Source: Amycolatopsis cihanbeyliensis (GTDB taxonomy: Bacteria; Actinomycetota; Actinomycetes; Mycobacteriales; Pseudonocardiaceae). From it: 64,000 nucleotides of DNA. The stretch is from the NCBI RefSeq assembly GCF_006715045.1, contig NZ_VFML01000001.1, positions 2,634,501 to 2,698,500 of the forward strand, read 5' to 3'. This document shows, piece by piece, positions 26,217-38,590 of the stretch. Made by a program: the position numbers and the translations under genes. The notes under the pieces were generated by a model. It was given only the letters and a program-made list of their open reading frames with translations. It searched no databases and was not told the DNA's origin. Position 1 is the stretch's first letter, and every line of letters starts with the position of its first letter.

Positions 26217-29200
26217 CTAGAAACGGTAGGAACCACCCCTCTGCACGTCCCGGACTCCACTCTGCCAGTCCCTGGTGGTGGGAACCGCTCCGGCATGCCG
26301 CTCGAAGTTCTGTGGCCCAGGCCAACGCTCGGTCAGGTAGCGTTCTGCCGCCAATGCGTCCTTCCTGGAGTCAAAGTTCTTGATAATCTGCATCCGGCTG
26401 CCGTCCCCGTAGTCCCTGGCCGGGTAGCGACCAATCGGATTCTTGGAAATGCCCCACTTGTAGATCTCCCCAGTTACCGGGTTGTACCTGGCATACAACG
26501 ACGTCTGGCCGTAGTCAGGCAGGCGGCCATCGACATAGGAGGACTTCGGTTTCTCGCCGTAGGGGTCGGTCAGCGTGGTCGGCTGATTGGCTGCGTAGGC
26601 GTAGAGGTTGATCCCGCCGTCGAAGCCGATCGGGTCCTCGCTGAGGAACCGCTGCAACACCGGGCTGTAGTAGCGGGCCCGGTTGTAGTACAGGCCGGTG
26701 CCGTCGTCCTCACGCCCGGCGTAGCGGTACGGGTTGCCACCGTCGTCACCTTCGCCGTAGGTCCGGCCGAACGGCTCGTAGGTGTACGAAGCGCCGGAGC
26801 CGGTACCGTCGACCAGCCCGAGCGTGCTGCCCAGCCCGTCGGTGAGGTAGCGCCGGGTGTCACCACCGGACTCGCGCAGCAGGAACCGGTCCACCCCCGC
26901 CGAGAGCGTGGTGGCGGTGACCGCGCCGTCCACCTTCTCCTGCACCGGGTTCACCCCGTCGTACAGGTAGTTGGTGGTGACCCCGTTGACCGTGCGGCCC
27001 TGCCTGCGGCCGTCGGCGGCGTAGGAGAAGCTGGCCTCCGTGCCCTGGCCGGTCAGCCCGGCCAGCCTGCCACGGGCGTCCCAGGTGTAGGTCGACGTCC
27101 CGTCCGAGATCAGGTTGCCGTCCGCGTCGTGGCTGACCGGGGTGGCACCGATCGTGCGGACCCGGTTCGCCTTGTCGTAGGTGGCGGGCCCGAACGGCTC
27201 CGGCAGCATCGCGCGGGAGTAGCTGCCGCCGGTGCGGACCGGCTGACCCGCCGGGTCATAGGCGTAGGACAGCTCACCCAGCACGGCGTCGCCGGAACGG
27301 TAGCTGATCGAGGTGACCTGGCCCGCGTCGTCGTAGGCGTAGCTCTGCGACACCCCCTCGCCGGGCGCGCCGACCCGGAGCGGGCGCCCCGCCGCGTCGC
27401 GGCTGACCGTGGTCACCGTGGTATCGCCCTGCCGCACCTGCGACAGCGCGCCGGTGGCGTCGTAGACGTGCCGGACCGGGTCCCGGCCGGGCACGGTCAT
27501 GGTCCGGCCGCGCGCCGCGGTGTCGTACTCGTAGGTCACGCCACCGTGCGTGGTGGTCTCCGCGGTGACCCGGTCAAGGCCGTCGTACTCGGTGGTGGCC
27601 ACCCCGGCCGCCGAGTCCTCGGTCCGGACGAGCCGGTTACCGAGGTCGTAGCCGAAGGTGGTGCTGCTCTCGGTGCCGAACCGGCTCTCGACCCTGCGAT
27701 CCAGCTCGTCGTAGTCGTGCTCGGTGACCACACCCCGGCGGCTGGTGCGCTTGGTCAGGTTGCCGTTCGCGTCGTAGCTCGCCGTCTCGGACTTGCCGAG
27801 TGGGTCGGTGACCTTCTCCAGCCGGTCCATCAGGTCGTACCCGAAGACGGTCTGCCCGCCCCGCGGGCCGGTGACCTTGCTCCGGTTGCCGTTGGGGTCG
27901 TACGCGTAGGAGATGGTGCGCCCGAGCGGATCGGTCACCGAGGCGACCTCACTGGCCGCGGTGTAGCCGGTCTCGGTGACGGCCCTGCGTGGATCGGTAC
28001 CCGTGACCGGCCTGCCCAGCACGTCGAAGCCGGTCTCGGTGACCCGGCCGAGTGGATCGGTGACCCGCACCGGGTCCGAACCCGCGTACTCGACGGTGGT
28101 GGACCCACCCGCGGGGTCCGTGGTCTTGGTGACCAGCCCCTTCGCGTTGGTCTCGTACGTGGTGGTCCGGTTCTCCGGATCCGTCACCGACTCGACCGCG
28201 CCCCGCCCGTCGAGGTCGTACACCGTATCCTTGCCGTAGCTGTCGGTGTACTTGGTCAGCTCGGCATGCGGGCCGTTGCGTTCCCACTTCTTCGTCCGCG
28301 CCTGCGGCGTCCCCACCAGCACGGTCGTTTCCCGGACGAAACCGTTCTCGTCGTAGGCGAGTGTGGTCCTGCGCCCCAGCGGATCGGTCACCGCCGTGCG
28401 GCGCACGCCGTTGTCCTCGTACTCGTAGCTGGTCGTCGCCGCGCGTTCGGTGCCGAAGGCCTTGGTGTCGGTGAGCACCGAACCGTGCTCGTTGAAGGTG
28501 AACCGGCGCACGTTGCCACGCGGGTCGGTGACCTTCGTCTCGACGATCGCGTCGCCCGACTCGACGTAGTCGAACGTGGTGACCTCGCCGTGCGCGTCGG
28601 TCTGCCGCTGCACCCTGCCCTTCTCGTCATACTCGTTGAGCAGGTAACGCGTTCCCCGCGGGTCGGTGATGCTCTCCAGCAGCCCCTCGTCGTTCCAGGT
28701 GTAGCGGGTCACTCCGCCGCGGACGTCGGTCACCGTCTTCAGGTGTCCGGTCGCCTCATAGGTGTAGCTGACCCGCCGCCCCAGGTTGTCCTCAATGGAC
28801 TTGACCCGGGGCGGGTTCGCCTCGTCGTAGCTGAACCGCACCCACCGGCCGCTCGGCGAGGTGATCTGGGTGATCGGGCCGTTCGCCCTTACCTTGCCGT
28901 CCGTTCCCGGTGGCGCGGGTGCCCTGGTGATGGTGGTGGTGTTGCCGTACTTGTCCCGGATCTCCTGTAGCGGCGCCTCCTCGCCGAGGAACATCACGGT
29001 CCCGTCGCGAAGCTCGACCTCCCAGCCGCTGTCGACCCAGCGCACGGTGGAGCCGTGGAACTTCGTCGGGGTGGGGTCGGCCTCGAACACCGCACCCGCG
29101 TAGTCCTTCCCCGGCGAGGTCCGCTGGTAATGGATCCTGCTGCCATCCGACCGCACCAGGTCGAACTGCTGGAAATCGAAGTTGCCGATCTCGCCGGGCG

Positions 29201-32200
29201 ACCAGGGGAACACGCCGTAGTCGAAGTTGGTCCCCACGCCGAACTCGCGCACATCGACGTCGCCCTGCTGGTAGGTGCGTTTGATCTCGATCGGCATGAT
29301 GTCGTCGACGACCATGTCGACCGCCTCGTCCACCAGCAGGCCGGTGGCCGGGTCCACCGGGTCGCCGACCCGCGTCCCGTTCGGCTTCGGCGCGGACGGT
29401 GGCGGGTTCCGCCCCGGCACGGCGGTCATCGCGCCGGTCAGCCGGTAGAACTTGACGTCATCGTCCGGCACGATCTGGGTGCCGTCCGGCGACACCGTGC
29501 CGTGGCCGTAGACGTGCCAGCCCTTGCCGTCCGGGTCGTAGTTCCAGAACTGGGTTCGGGTTCCCGGCGCCTCCTTGGTGTAGTTCGGGTAGACGATGGT
29601 GGCGCCCTCGGGGAACAGGTAGCCCCCACCGGGTTGCACGGTGAAGTACACCGGCACCTTGGTCGGCGGCAGCGGGAACGGCGGCCGGTCGACCGGGATC
29701 GGGGTGAGGCTCAGCTCCCTTGCCACGTTGCCGTCCGAGTCGCGGACGACGGTGCCGGCGGGGAGCCGGACCTCGAGCCCCGGAATGTCCTTTGTGGTGA
29801 GTACCGTCTCCTTGGTTGTGGGGCTGGGGACCCGCACCGTCGCCGCGGTGTCGATCTCCGGAAGGAACACCGTGTACGGCAGCACCAGCACCTGGCCTGG
29901 CTCGATGTCCACGCCGATGTCGAAGGAGCCGAACGTCCGGCCCCCGGTGTTGCTCGCGGTGCGCCCGTCCACCCGCAGGGCCACGTGGTCACCGGGCAGG
30001 TCGGCCAGTGCGAACTTGCCCTCCGCGTCGGTGGTGACCCGGTTGTCGTCCACCCCGACGGTGACCCCGGCCAGCGGCCGGCCCGCGGTGGACTGCACCT
30101 TGCCCACCACGCCGGTGAACCCGGCAGGCACCTGCACCGGGCGGTCCCGGGTGGGTTTCGGGTCGTACCGGGTCTCCCAGTCGACGCCGTCCAGGTTCGC
30201 GGCGTCCGGCCGCCACCCACCGGCCGGGGTGCAGGAGGAGTCCCGCTGCTGCTCGAACTCCGGCTCCTGTGGCGGCGGTGCGGGTGCTGAGCCCTGTGGC
30301 GCCGCCGCGGGCTTGGCCCGTTCCGGTGCCCGTTCCGCCGCGGGGCAGTCCTGGGTGACCGGCTCCGCAGGGTCGATCCGCTGCTGCCCTGCCGCGGCCG
30401 CCGGGGTGTTCGTCCTGCTCAGTGCCACGGTCATCGAGCCGGTGACCGCGCCGTCCGGATCGAAGACCAGGGTGTGCGTCCCGGTCTGGGTCAGCTCAGG
30501 CAGCTTGAACCGGTCGAAGGACATCCACCAGTGGTCCGGGTCGATCGTCTCGTCCGGCGCGACCAGGCTGTAGTACGCGCCGAGGTTGTCCGGGAAGTTC
30601 CTGGTGATCTCGACCTGCAGCACCTCGCCCGCGGTGCCGTCGAAGGTCACCTTCCCGTTCTGCGCGATCCTGTCGATGGTGATCGTCTGTGCCGGACCAC
30701 CGATCTCGACCTCGCCGCCGTCCGCCTCGCCGGACAGCGCCACCGACAGCGCACCCGCGGCGGGTCCGGCCGAACCGGTCTGCGGTTCGAGCAGGATCCG
30801 GTACTCCCCGGTATCCGGCAGCTCGAGGTCCAGCCCGTTGCCATCAGCCACGTGCAGCGACAGGTAGTAGCCGAGGTTCTCGCCGTCCGGTTTGACTATC
30901 TTCGGTTTCAGGAACGGGAAGTCCGTTGAGGAGAAGCCGAGGCTGAGGCGCTGCCCAGTCTGCGCCGTGAACGTCCCGGTCAGCCGCTGCCCCGGCACGG
31001 TCGCGGACGGGTTCAGCACGGGCCCGTCGATCGCGATGCTGCCGAGGTCCAGCGGCTCGGACGCCGCGATCCTCGCCGTCCCGGTGGTCGCGTACTCCGG
31101 GGCGAGGTGGATGCGGTATGTCCCGGTCTCCGGCAGGGCGTCGATGTCCAGGTCGCCGTCCCGGGAGCTGGCCACCAGCCTGCCGTTGGAGCCCCGGTAG
31201 ACCTTCACGTTGAGCGCGCCCGGCAGGCTCTTGTCGTGGGTGACCAGCCGCAGCGGCCTGCCCTCGACGCCGTCGTAGTCGAACCACGCGGCCCGGCCGG
31301 GGCGGTCGATGGTGACCTCGGTCGTGGCGTTGATCGGCAGATCGCCCGCCTCGGTCTCGGTGGTGAGGTAGCCCTTCGCCGTGCCGACGGCTTCCCAGCC
31401 GCTCATGAACAGGTTGTGCTCGCCGTCCTTGCGGACCGGGATGTGCCGGATCTCCTGTGTTCCGGTGCGCAGCTCGACCTGGTTGCCGTCCGGCTCGACA
31501 AGGATTCCAGTGGGGTAGCCGGGCCTTCCGTTCTCCCGCAGGGTGTTCTCGGTGCTGGCGAACCGCAGCGGGGTTCCCGCCGACCCGGTGAACGGCATCC
31601 GCACGGACTGGCCGGGCCGGTTGATCCGCATCAGGACGCCAGGACCGTCCACCGCCAGCTCGCCGGCCTCGATCACCCTGGACAGCCAGACCTTCCCGAA
31701 GCCCAGCTGGCCGGGGCCGAAGGTCACGGACAGGGTGTGCGTGCCGGTCTGCTCGGGCAGGAACACCATGGTCGGCGTGTACTGGGTCAGCGAGTGTTCC
31801 CAGGTGAAGGTGCTGCCGTCCGGGTCGGTGACCGTGACGCTGAAGGTGTGCCCCGGCATGCTGAGGTCGGTCAGCCCGAGGCTCAGCCATTCGCCTGCCG
31901 TGGCGGTGAAGGGCATCTCGGTGGCCTGCTGGGCGGAGGCGACGGTGAACGGCACACCGGTGCCGTCCCTGGTGAGCTGGTCCCCGGTCAGCTCGTGCGA
32001 GGCCGTGACCCGCACCGAACCCGACTCCTCGTCGTTGGGCGCCAGCACGATCGAGTAGGTGCCGTCCGCACCGAAGACCGGCAGGTCCTGGCGCAACGTG
32101 CTGCCTGCCCACAGGTCCAGCGGGTCACCCATGGTCCGGCGGGCGAAGTCGCCGCCGTACGGGGTGAACATCCACATCGCCGAGCGCACCGGGACCGTGT

Positions 32201-35200
32201 TGTTCTCCAGGTCGAGGTGCACCTGCTCGCCCGCCTTGCCGTCGATCAGGAGCACCGCGGCCTTACCGGCCGGAATGTCCACATCGACCGGTTCGCCGAG
32301 CTCCAGCCTTCCGCCGTACACCAGCTCGTCGATCACGAAACCGCGCGGTGCCACCAGGAAGTCGGCCGAGCTGGTGGCCGAACCGCCCGCGGTGCGCACG
32401 GTGATCCGGCCGGAGGCCGCCGCGGCCGGTACCTCCACGGTCAGGCTGGCCGGGCCGGCCCGCTCGACCCTCGCCGCGGTCTGGTGGAACAGCACCACGT
32501 TGCGGGCAGGGTCGGGGTCGAAGCCGGTGCCGGTGATGGTGACGGTGTCGCCGGAGTTGCCGCGGTCGGCCGAGACCCCGGTGATGACCGGCTCGGCGAT
32601 GGCCGGGGTGACCTCGAAGACCTCCCGGCTCTCCACTTCCTTGCCGCCCGCGCTGACCCGCACGGCACCCGCGCTGGTTCCCTCTGGCACGACCACGGTC
32701 AGCCGGTTGGGGGTGGCCGCGGTGACCTCGGCCGGGATCCCGTCGAAGGTCACCTCGTTACCCGAAGGCTCCGGCGCGAACCCGGTTCCGCTGATCTGGA
32801 CGGTGCCGCCGACCGGTCCGCGCGTCGGCACCAGGGCGAAGATCGAGGCGGTGTCCGAGGTGTACCGCTCGGTCCGCACCAGGTTCCCCGCGGCGTCGTA
32901 GCGGTAGGCCGCGACCTCACCGGAGTCGTTGGTGACCCCGGCCAGCTGGCCTGCCGCGTCGTAGAAGTAGTCCCGTGGCCCGGCGGGCGCGCCGACCGCG
33001 AAGGTGTACCTGGCCGGTGCCGACAGCACCCCGGTCGAGGACACCTTGGCCCAGACGGTGAGGGTGCGCTGGCCGGACTGGACCGGGGTGAGGCTGACGG
33101 TCGCGGTGCCGGTGTCCGCGGGCACCTCGGTGGGTTCGGCGTCGGTGTCCAGCTGGTACCGGAAGGCGTCCGCCGCGACCTCGCCCTGGGTACGCAGGGT
33201 GAACTCACCGGCCGCACCGAGGCTGCCGTGCAGTTTCCCGTCCGCCGGGTAGTCGGTGGAGGACACCAGCGGCGTGGCCGGTGTCGGCGCGGCTCCCGCG
33301 ACGAGGAAGGTGTAGCTCACCGGCACGGACGCGGTGCCCGCGCTGCCGAGCGCCCACACCACCAGCGTGTGCGTGCCACCCGTCGGCGGGGTGATCCGCA
33401 CGGTGACGTCACCGGTGCCGGGTACGTCGGTCGTCGGGCCATCGTCCAGCTTCCACCGGTACCCGCTGATCGCCGTGGTCCCGTTCGGCCGGAAGGTGAA
33501 GGCGCCTTCCTGGCCCGCGTCGCCGTGCGGCTGCCCGTCGTCCGGGTAGTCCGTGGAGAACACGGTCGGCGCGTCGGGCGGCGGCAGGGAAGCCACCTCG
33601 AACAGGTAGGTGGTGGGCGCCGAGACCTCGGAGTCCCCGGTGAACGCCCACACGGTGAGCGTCTGCGCGCCGGCACGCGTCGGGGTGATCTGCACCAGCT
33701 TCTTGCCGGTCCCCTCCACATCGGTGGTCGGGCCGTCGTTCAGCTGCCAGCGGTAGCCCGCGATCGCCGTCGATCCGGTCGGCGCGAAGGTGAAGGTGCC
33801 CTCCTGACCTGGCGCACCGGAGGGTGCTCCGCCCGAGGGGTAGTCCAGCGAGAGCACCCTTGGCGCGCCGGGCCCGCCCGCCGGCGGGTCGGCCACCACG
33901 AAGGCGTAGCTCGTCTCGGTAGACACGGTGCCCTCGGCCCCGAGGGCCTGGACGGTCAGGGTGTGCCGCCCCGGGGTGGGCGGGGTGACCCGGACCTGGA
34001 CCTCCCCGCTTCCGGGCACGTCCGATGCCCCGCCGTCATCCAGCCGCCACCGGTACCCGGTCACCGGGATCTCACCGGTGGGCGCGAAGGTGAAGGTGCC
34101 TTCCTGACCCGGCTCACCGTGCGGCTGCCCGTCGTCCGGGTAGTCGGTCGAGGACACCGCGGGTGGCTCGGGCGGCTGCGCCGGCGCGGCGACCACGAAG
34201 GTGTAGGTGGCCGGGTCGGAGCTGAGCCCGCCGGGACTGACCGCGCGCACGGTCAACGTCCGCTGCCCCACCTCGGTGGGCGTCAGGGTGACCGAGACCT
34301 CGCCGGTGGCGGCCACCTCGGTCGGGGAGGCGTCGGTGTCCAGCTGGTACACGTACTTGCCGACCGGCGCCCCGCTACCGGGTGCGATGGTGAACTCGCC
34401 CGGCCTTCCCGGCCCGCCATGCGGCTGGCCGTCCGCGGGGTAGTCCACCGAGGACACCAGCGGCGGTGCGGGCGCGACCGGAGGCGGGGTGCCCTCCCCA
34501 GCGGGGAACAAGCTCGGCCGGGGCAACTCGGTGCCCACGGCGAAGCGCTCGTGCCAGGTCGCCGCCGCTACGAACCGACTGCCATCCGAGGTGGCGACCT
34601 TGACCTTCGCGTCGGAGCCGCGGGTGAAGGCGACGATATCGGCCTTGCCGTCCCCGCTGAAGTCACCGATCCCCGGCAGTTGGGTGCCCGGCGCGAAGTC
34701 GCCGTGCCACTGCCGAGCCGAACCGAGGGAGTCCCCGTTCGAGGTGGCGACCGTCACCTGCCCGGCGTCGAAGTAGACGACGTCGTCGGAGTTGTCCCCG
34801 TCCACATCACCGAGACCGGCCTTGGTGGCGTCCGGGGCGAGATTGTCGTGCCACTTCCACCCGTTCTGCACGAACGTGCTGCCGTCGGACAGCGACACGA
34901 AGACGTCGGCGGCCGCTCCCCCGGTGAAGGCGGCGATATCGTCCTTGCCGTCCCCGTTCAGGTCGCCGACGGCTGGCATCTCGGTGCCGAAGGCGAAGGA
35001 ATCGTGCCACTTCTGGGTGGCGGGGCTGAATCGGGTGCCGTCGGAAAGCGCCACGTAGACGTCGCCGCCGTCGCCACGGGTGAAGGTGGCGATATCGTCT
35101 TTGCCGTCCCCGTTGAAGTCGCCGACCTGCGGTATCTCCGCACCCGCCGCGAAGTGGTCGTGCCAGGCCGCCCCGGTCGAGGTGAAGGCCGTTCCGTCCG

Positions 35201-38066
35201 AAAGCGCCACGTACACCTTGGGATCGGCGCCCCGGTAGAAGGTTGCGACATCCGTCTTACCGTCGCCGTCGAAGTCGCCGGACAGCGGGATCTCGTCCCC
35301 CGCGGCGAACTGGTCGTGCCATTTCCAGCCGTCCTGCACGAAACGGCCGCCATCGGAAAGGGACACGTACACCCGGGGGTCGGCGCCGCGGAGGAAGGTG
35401 ACGATGTCGTCGCGGCCGTCGCCGTCGAAGTCGTTGCGCGGCCTGCGGTGCTCGGATTCCTCGGCGACGACGAAGGTGTAGGTGGTCGCGGTGGAGGAAA
35501 CGCCGGTGTCGTCAACCGCGCGTACCGTCAGTGTCCTGGTGCCGGAGGCCGTGGGGGTGAGTCGGACCGAGACCTCCCCGGTGGCCGGTACCTCGGTGGG
35601 GGAAGCGTCGGAGTCGAGCTGGTACACGAACTTGCCGACCGGCTTCCCGTCGCCGGGGCGGAAGGTGAAGTCACCCTCCTGGCCCGGCCGGCCGTGTGGT
35701 TGGCCATCGTCCGGATAGTCCGATGAGGACACCACGGGTGCGGCGGGCGGAGCGGGCGGGGTGCCGATGTAGGAGACTCCCAGGCGTGGCCGCAGCATCG
35801 GCTCGCCTGCCTCATCGGAATGGAACAGCACGCGCTGCTGCGCGCCGCCCTCGTCGCGCAGCTTGACCTGGAAGCCGTGGTTGCTGGCCGGGTTGTCCAC
35901 CCAGCCCTGCACCATGCCCGCGTCTTCCCAGATGTGCCATGTCGACCGGTCGGTGATGCCGGAGACGAAGTCGGCCCGTGGCGCGATGTCACCGCCCGGC
36001 GTGCTCCACGCCGTCCCCTCGGACGCGCGGTTCCAGGTGGCCTGGGTCTCCACGAACGGCCTGGTCAGCACGTGACCGTCCAGGGTGGCACCAGCGCCGT
36101 TGGAGTAGAAGCCCCAGATCGAGAGGTCGGCGTCCACGATCTGGGTGCCCCGTGGGATCTCGGTGACGCCGTCGAACTTTACCAGCGCCCTGGTCCGGCC
36201 GTAGGTTCCGCTGTTGTTACCGACGGAAAGCCATGGCTGACCGCCAATCGAATCCAGGTTCGTGGTCGGTCGGTTCGAGGACAGGGTGGTGTCACTGCCG
36301 CCACGGAAGACCTGCCGCACCTGGCCCGCCTTCGGCGTGCGGGTCATCTGCGTGGCGCCGGGAATGACCCGCCCGTCCCTGGTCTTGACCGCGACCATGT
36401 AGTAGTAGGCGTTCCAGCCGAGATCCGGCGCGTCCTCCGGAGTCGGCTGCGCGGTGGTGTCGACGAACCTTCGCGCCCCCGGCCCGACCGAGGTGACCAG
36501 TGTTGCCGCCGAAGGGTTGTAGACCTGGGACACCGAGCGGTGGATCTGGTACTCGACGATATCGTCGTCCGGGTTACCGGAGTCCGGATCGGTGTATGGC
36601 GACCAGGTCAGTTCGGCACCGGTGGCGTAGGTCTTGGTGATGTCGTCCAGCACCGCGCCGGGCTGGCCGTAGGTCAGCACCAGGTTGGGAAAGCTGCCGG
36701 TGTCCCCGTTGTAGTCGAACTCCGCGCCGTGGTAGATCGCGCCGCCGCGGCTCAGTGCCTCGTTGGTCTCCTTGACCATCAGCCCGTGATTGGCCACCGA
36801 GCCGGAAACCCAGGACTGGGCGATGTTGCGGACGTCCCACTCGTTCCAGACACCGGCGACGCCTGCCCGCTTCACCGCCGTGCTCAATCCGGCCTCGGCG
36901 AAGTGCGTGCTGGCGTTGTTCCAGGTGACCGTGCCCGAGGACCAGGCCCTGGTCACCCTGCGCGTTTCCATGGTGTTGTTGTTCGCACCGGTGTGCAGCT
37001 CGCTGTCGTAGTAGAGCCGGAGTTTCGCCGAGTCCAGCTGGGTTCCCGCCGGCACCACCGACATGTCGAACTTCACCAGGCTGCGCGCGGCACCGAAGGG
37101 GTCGGTCCCGACCGAGAGCTCGTATCGTGAACCGTCGTTACGGTCCGGGGTGTCCGACCAGATCTGGGCGTCCTGCCCCGAGTCCGAGGTCGGCTCGATC
37201 CGGATCGTCGGGTCGATCACCACCGGATACTGCCGCTGCGGAGCGGCGAGCCACTGCCGGTCGGCGTGCACCACGATGGTGGTTTCCGAGCCGTTCCGCT
37301 CCACGGTCTGGGAAACCTTGTCACTCCACACCTTTCCGTGTGGCGACTTCGGGTCATCCCGGGAGTCGTTCATGAACGGCGGCGGCATCACGTAAAGCGG
37401 AGGCCCCTCCGGGTTCGCGGTCCGGAAGAACCCGATGGAGCCGTCCGGAAGGGAACGTGCGCGTACCCCTTTGGTGCGCAGCGTGAAGCGGTAGGTCGGC
37501 TCCCGCGGTGGCCGATCGAGGATAATCCGCTCTTTCAGCGCGCTCGGCGTGACCTGGTAGTTCAGGTCGGCACCGGCAAAGGTTTCCGGATAGGTGACGG
37601 AGTTACGCTCGACCTCCGGCCGGATCGCCCGCTGCGGGCCCGCGAGCCCGAGCTCGACCAGGGTGCCGTCCAGTTCGAACCGCGCCAGCCGGTCCGTGCT
37701 GTCCCCGAACGAGCTGGCGAATGCGTTGGTGTCATTGGCGAACCGGTAGCCGTCCTGGCCGCTCTCGCGCACGGTGGTGTCGATCGGCTGCCAGCCGCCT
37801 TCGCCGTCCCGGTAGTGCCGGGGCCGGGCGGATACCTCCGCCTCGACCTGGCCGTTGGACAGTTCGAACAGGCGCATCGCGGCCGTGCGCCGGTCGGTGA
37901 GCTCACGCACCCGTGTGGGTGGCCCTTCGGCTTGCTGCTCCTGGGTTTCGGTAGTCGAGTCACCGTCGAACGGCACCGAAGCCGGCAGTGCGCCGAAAAC
38001 CAGTGCGAGCAGGAAGGTGATGGCCAACAGACGTGACGGCAGGCCGGACCGGCGCGACGAACCCAC
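26217..38066 (-). CDS. giant secreted RHS/YD-repeat polymorphic toxin with GIY-YIG-like tip
   Basis: A 3949-residue protein starting at a GTG after AGGGGG. Approximate order: signal peptide (1-30); two DNRLRE domains (288-468, 583-768) flanking an FN3-like region; one Ig-like [10 protein letters not shown] module (774-869); six FG-GAP/VCBS-type DxDGDGxxD repeats (870-1190); five more Ig-like modules (1200-1690); an isolated YD repeat; two IPT/TIG domains (1741-1908); six PPC-like modules (1910-2556); a carboxypeptidase-regulatory-like domain (about 2650-2710); a DUF6531-like entry (about 2898); RHS repeats (3026-3723); and an RHS core with [14 protein letters not shown] (to about 3837). The last 112 residues are the variable toxin: [18 protein letters not shown], then RYP and a Glu in AERYLTERW, a pattern like GIY-YIG (URI) nucleases. 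WapA-like Sec export is expected. Confidence 0.9.
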   Translation of the reverse strand: MGSSRRSGLPSRLLAITFLLALVFGALPASVPFDGDSTTETQEQQAEGPPTRVRELTDRRTAAMRLFELSNGQVEAEVSARPRHYRDGEGGWQPIDTTVRESGQDGYRFANDTNAFASSFGDSTDRLARFELDGTLVELGLAGPQRAIRPEVERNSVTYPETFAGADLNYQVTPSALKERIILDRPPREPTYRFTLRTKGVRARSLPDGSIGFFRTANPEGPPLYVMPPPFMNDSRDDPKSPHGKVWSDKVSQTVERNGSETTIVVHADRQWLAAPQRQYPVVIDPTIRIEPTSDSGQDAQIWSDTPDRNDGSRYELSVGTDPFGAARSLVKFDMSVVPAGTQLDSAKLRLYYDSELHTGANNNTMETRRVTRAWSSGTVTWNNASTHFAEAGLSTAVKRAGVAGVWNEWDVRNIAQSWVSGSVANHGLMVKETNEALSRGGAIYHGAEFDYNGDTGSFPNLVLTYGQPGAVLDDITKTYATGAELTWSPYTDPDSGNPDDDIVEYQIHRSVSQVYNPSAATLVTSVGPGARRFVDTTAQPTPEDAPDLGWNAYYYMVAVKTRDGRVIPGATQMTRTPKAGQVRQVFRGGSDTTLSSNRPTTNLDSIGGQPWLSVGNNSGTYGRTRALVKFDGVTEIPRGTQIVDADLSIWGFYSNGAGATLDGHVLTRPFVETQATWNRASEGTAWSTPGGDIAPRADFVSGITDRSTWHIWEDAGMVQGWVDNPASNHGFQVKLRDEGGAQQRVLFHSDEAGEPMLRPRLGVSYIGTPPAPPAAPVVSSSDYPDDGQPHGRPGQEGDFTFRPGDGKPVGKFVYQLDSDASPTEVPATGEVSVRLTPTASGTRTLTVRAVDDTGVSSTATTYTFVVAEESEHRRPRNDFDGDGRDDIVTFLRGADPRVYVSLSDGGRFVQDGWKWHDQFAAGDEIPLSGDFDGDGKTDVATFYRGADPKVYVALSDGTAFTSTGAAWHDHFAAGAEIPQVGDFNGDGKDDIATFTRGDGGDVYVALSDGTRFSPATQKWHDSFAFGTEMPAVGDLNGDGKDDIAAFTGGAAADVFVSLSDGSTFVQNGWKWHDNLAPDATKAGLGDVDGDNSDDVVYFDAGQVTVATSNGDSLGSARQWHGDFAPGTQLPGIGDFSGDGKADIVAFTRGSDAKVKVATSDGSRFVAAATWHERFAVGTELPRPSLFPAGEGTPPPVAPAPPLVSSVDYPADGQPHGGPGRPGEFTIAPGSGAPVGKYVYQLDTDASPTEVAATGEVSVTLTPTEVGQRTLTVRAVSPGGLSSDPATYTFVVAAPAQPPEPPAVSSTDYPDDGQPHGEPGQEGTFTFAPTGEIPVTGYRWRLDDGGASDVPGSGEVQVRVTPPTPGRHTLTVQALGAEGTVSTETSYAFVVADPPAGGPGAPRVLSLDYPSGGAPSGAPGQEGTFTFAPTGSTAIAGYRWQLNDGPTTDVEGTGKKLVQITPTRAGAQTLTVWAFTGDSEVSAPTTYLFEVASLPPPDAPTVFSTDYPDDGQPHGDAGQEGAFTFRPNGTTAISGYRWKLDDGPTTDVPGTGDVTVRITPPTGGTHTLVVWALGSAGTASVPVSYTFLVAGAAPTPATPLVSSTDYPADGKLHGSLGAAGEFTLRTQGEVAADAFRYQLDTDAEPTEVPADTGTATVSLTPVQSGQRTLTVWAKVSSTGVLSAPARYTFAVGAPAGPRDYFYDAAGQLAGVTNDSGEVAAYRYDAAGNLVRTERYTSDTASIFALVPTRGPVGGTVQISGTGFAPEPSGNEVTFDGIPAEVTAATPNRLTVVVPEGTSAGAVRVSAGGKEVESREVFEVTPAIAEPVITGVSADRGNSGDTVTITGTGFDPDPARNVVLFHQTAARVERAGPASLTVEVPAAAASGRITVRTAGGSATSSADFLVAPRGFVIDELVYGGRLELGEPVDVDIPAGKAAVLLIDGKAGEQVHLDLENNTVPVRSAMWMFTPYGGDFARRTMGDPLDLWAGSTLRQDLPVFGADGTYSIVLAPNDEESGSVRVTASHELTGDQLTRDGTGVPFTVASAQQATEMPFTATAGEWLSLGLTDLSMPGHTFSVTVTDPDGSTFTWEHSLTQYTPTMVFLPEQTGTHTLSVTFGPGQLGFGKVWLSRVIEAGELAVDGPGVLMRINRPGQSVRMPFTGSAGTPLRFASTENTLRENGRPGYPTGILVEPDGNQVELRTGTQEIRHIPVRKDGEHNLFMSGWEAVGTAKGYLTTETEAGDLPINATTEVTIDRPGRAAWFDYDGVEGRPLRLVTHDKSLPGALNVKVYRGSNGRLVASSRDGDLDIDALPETGTYRIHLAPEYATTGTARIAASEPLDLGSIAIDGPVLNPSATVPGQRLTGTFTAQTGQRLSLGFSSTDFPFLKPKIVKPDGENLGYYLSLHVADGNGLDLELPDTGEYRILLEPQTGSAGPAAGALSVALSGEADGGEVEIGGPAQTITIDRIAQNGKVTFDGTAGEVLQVEITRNFPDNLGAYYSLVAPDETIDPDHWWMSFDRFKLPELTQTGTHTLVFDPDGAVTGSMTVALSRTNTPAAAAGQQRIDPAEPVTQDCPAAERAPERAKPAAAPQGSAPAPPPQEPEFEQQRDSSCTPAGGWRPDAANLDGVDWETRYDPKPTRDRPVQVPAGFTGVVGKVQSTAGRPLAGVTVGVDDNRVTTDAEGKFALADLPGDHVALRVDGRTASNTGGRTFGSFDIGVDIEPGQVLVLPYTVFLPEIDTAATVRVPSPTTKETVLTTKDIPGLEVRLPAGTVVRDSDGNVARELSLTPIPVDRPPFPLPPTKVPVYFTVQPGGGYLFPEGATIVYPNYTKEAPGTRTQFWNYDPDGKGWHVYGHGTVSPDGTQIVPDDDVKFYRLTGAMTAVPGRNPPPSAPKPNGTRVGDPVDPATGLLVDEAVDMVVDDIMPIEIKRTYQQGDVDVREFGVGTNFDYGVFPWSPGEIGNFDFQQFDLVRSDGSRIHYQRTSPGKDYAGAVFEADPTPTKFHGSTVRWVDSGWEVELRDGTVMFLGEEAPLQEIRDKYGNTTTITRAPAPPGTDGKVRANGPITQITSPSGRWVRFSYDEANPPRVKSIEDNLGRRVSYTYEATGHLKTVTDVRGGVTRYTWNDEGLLESITDPRGTRYLLNEYDEKGRVQRQTDAHGEVTTFDYVESGDAIVETKVTDPRGNVRRFTFNEHGSVLTDTKAFGTERAATTSYEYEDNGVRRTAVTDPLGRRTTLAYDENGFVRETTVLVGTPQARTKKWERNGPHAELTKYTDSYGKDTVYDLDGRGAVESVTDPENRTTTYETNAKGLVTKTTDPAGGSTTVEYAGSDPVRVTDPLGRVTETGFDVLGRPVTGTDPRRAVTETGYTAASEVASVTDPLGRTISYAYDPNGNRSKVTGPRGGQTVFGYDLMDRLEKVTDPLGKSETASYDANGNLTKRTSRRGVVTEHDYDELDRRVESRFGTESSTTFGYDLGNRLVRTEDSAAGVATTEYDGLDRVTAETTTHGGVTYEYDTAARGRTMTVPGRDPVRHVYDATGALSQVRQGDTTVTTVSRDAAGRPLRVGAPGEGVSQSYAYDDAGQVTSISYRSGDAVLGELSYAYDPAGQPVRTGGSYSRAMLPEPFGPATYDKANRVRTIGATPVSHDADGNLISDGTSTYTWDARGRLAGLTGQGTEASFSYAADGRRQGRTVNGVTTNYLYDGVNPVQEKVDGAVTATTLSAGVDRFLLRESGGDTRRYLTDGLGSTLGLVDGTGSGASYTYEPFGRTYGEGDDGGNPYRYAGREDDGTGLYYNRARYYSPVLQRFLSEDPIGFDGGINLYAYAANQPTTLTDPYGEKPKSSYVDGRLPDYGQTSLYARYNPVTGEIYKWGISKNPIGRYPARDYGDGSRMQIIKNFDSRKDALAAERYLTERWPGPQNFERHAGAVPTTRDWQSGVRDVQRGGSYRF

Positions 38067-38221
38067 GGAACCCCCTGGAAGTAAGTCGGCAGTCTCTCCC
38101 GAAACTGCCAGCTACCCATCGAACTTAACCGGAATCCAACATCGGGGGATAGCGCCGAATGGCCGATCGATCTTCAACCATGAGACCGCCGGCAACAGCA
38201 GGGCACGCTGCTCCGGACTAC

Positions 38222-38536
38222 CTACCGGGCCTCGGTCGCACCCTTGAGACAGTCGAGTACCGCCTGCTGGGATCGCTCGTCCCTGGTGAGCCACTCGAGG
38301 CTCTGGTCGTCTCGCTCTCCCGCCACGAACGCGGCCAGGTCCTCCGCGGCGGCATGGCCCATCAGCCAGTCGGCGATGCATCCCACGGTCGCCTCCGGCG
38401 CGTCCGCGAACCCGCCCATACTCTTGATCTTGGCGACGACCTCGGTCCGTTCCGGCTCGTCACTCCCGCAGGCACCCAATGTCAACGCCAGCCCGACGGC
38501 CAGCGCACCGATGATCCGTCGCGTCCCGCGCCTCAT
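38222..38536 (-). CDS. small secreted lipoprotein
   Basis: A 104-residue protein with a lipoprotein signal peptide ending in the lipobox LGAC (Cys at about residue 23). The mature part is helical with two further Cys (VGCIADW and VLDCLKG) that could form a disulfide. Function unknown. TAGAGT on the minus strand ends eight bases before the ATG, pointing to a leaderless message. It is divergent from the MBL hydrolase gene, 54 bases away, and lies between that gene and the RHS toxin. Confidence 0.75.
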   Translation of the reverse strand: MRRGTRRIIGALAVGLALTLGACGSDEPERTEVVAKIKSMGGFADAPEATVGCIADWLMGHAAAEDLAAFVAGERDDQSLEWLTRDERSQQAVLDCLKGATEAR

Positions 38537-38544
38537 GGCGGGCA

Positions 38545-38550
38545 ACTCTA
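38545..38550 (-). promoter_or_regulatory. -10 hexamer of leaderless lipoprotein promoter
   Basis: Minus-strand TAGAGT is followed by eight bases and the ATG at 38536. Confidence 0.45.
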
Positions 38551-38578
38551 CGGCAGCGCGGGGCACCGGCGCGGCGGT

Positions 38579-38584
38579 TACAGT
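38579..38584 (+). promoter_or_regulatory. -10 hexamer of leaderless MBL-hydrolase promoter
   Basis: TACAGT is followed by six bases and the ATG at 38591. It is back to back with the lipoprotein promoter. Confidence 0.5.
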
Positions 38585-38590
38585 CGGAGC

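Noticed and set aside
25977..28970. 997-codon plus-strand open frame opposite the RHS repeats
   Set aside because: Low-complexity Val/Gly/Arg antisense shadow of the YD repeats.
31107..35726. 1539-codon plus-strand open frame opposite the RHS gene
   Set aside because: Its repeats mirror the RHS stalk modules in antisense; no start signal or protein family.
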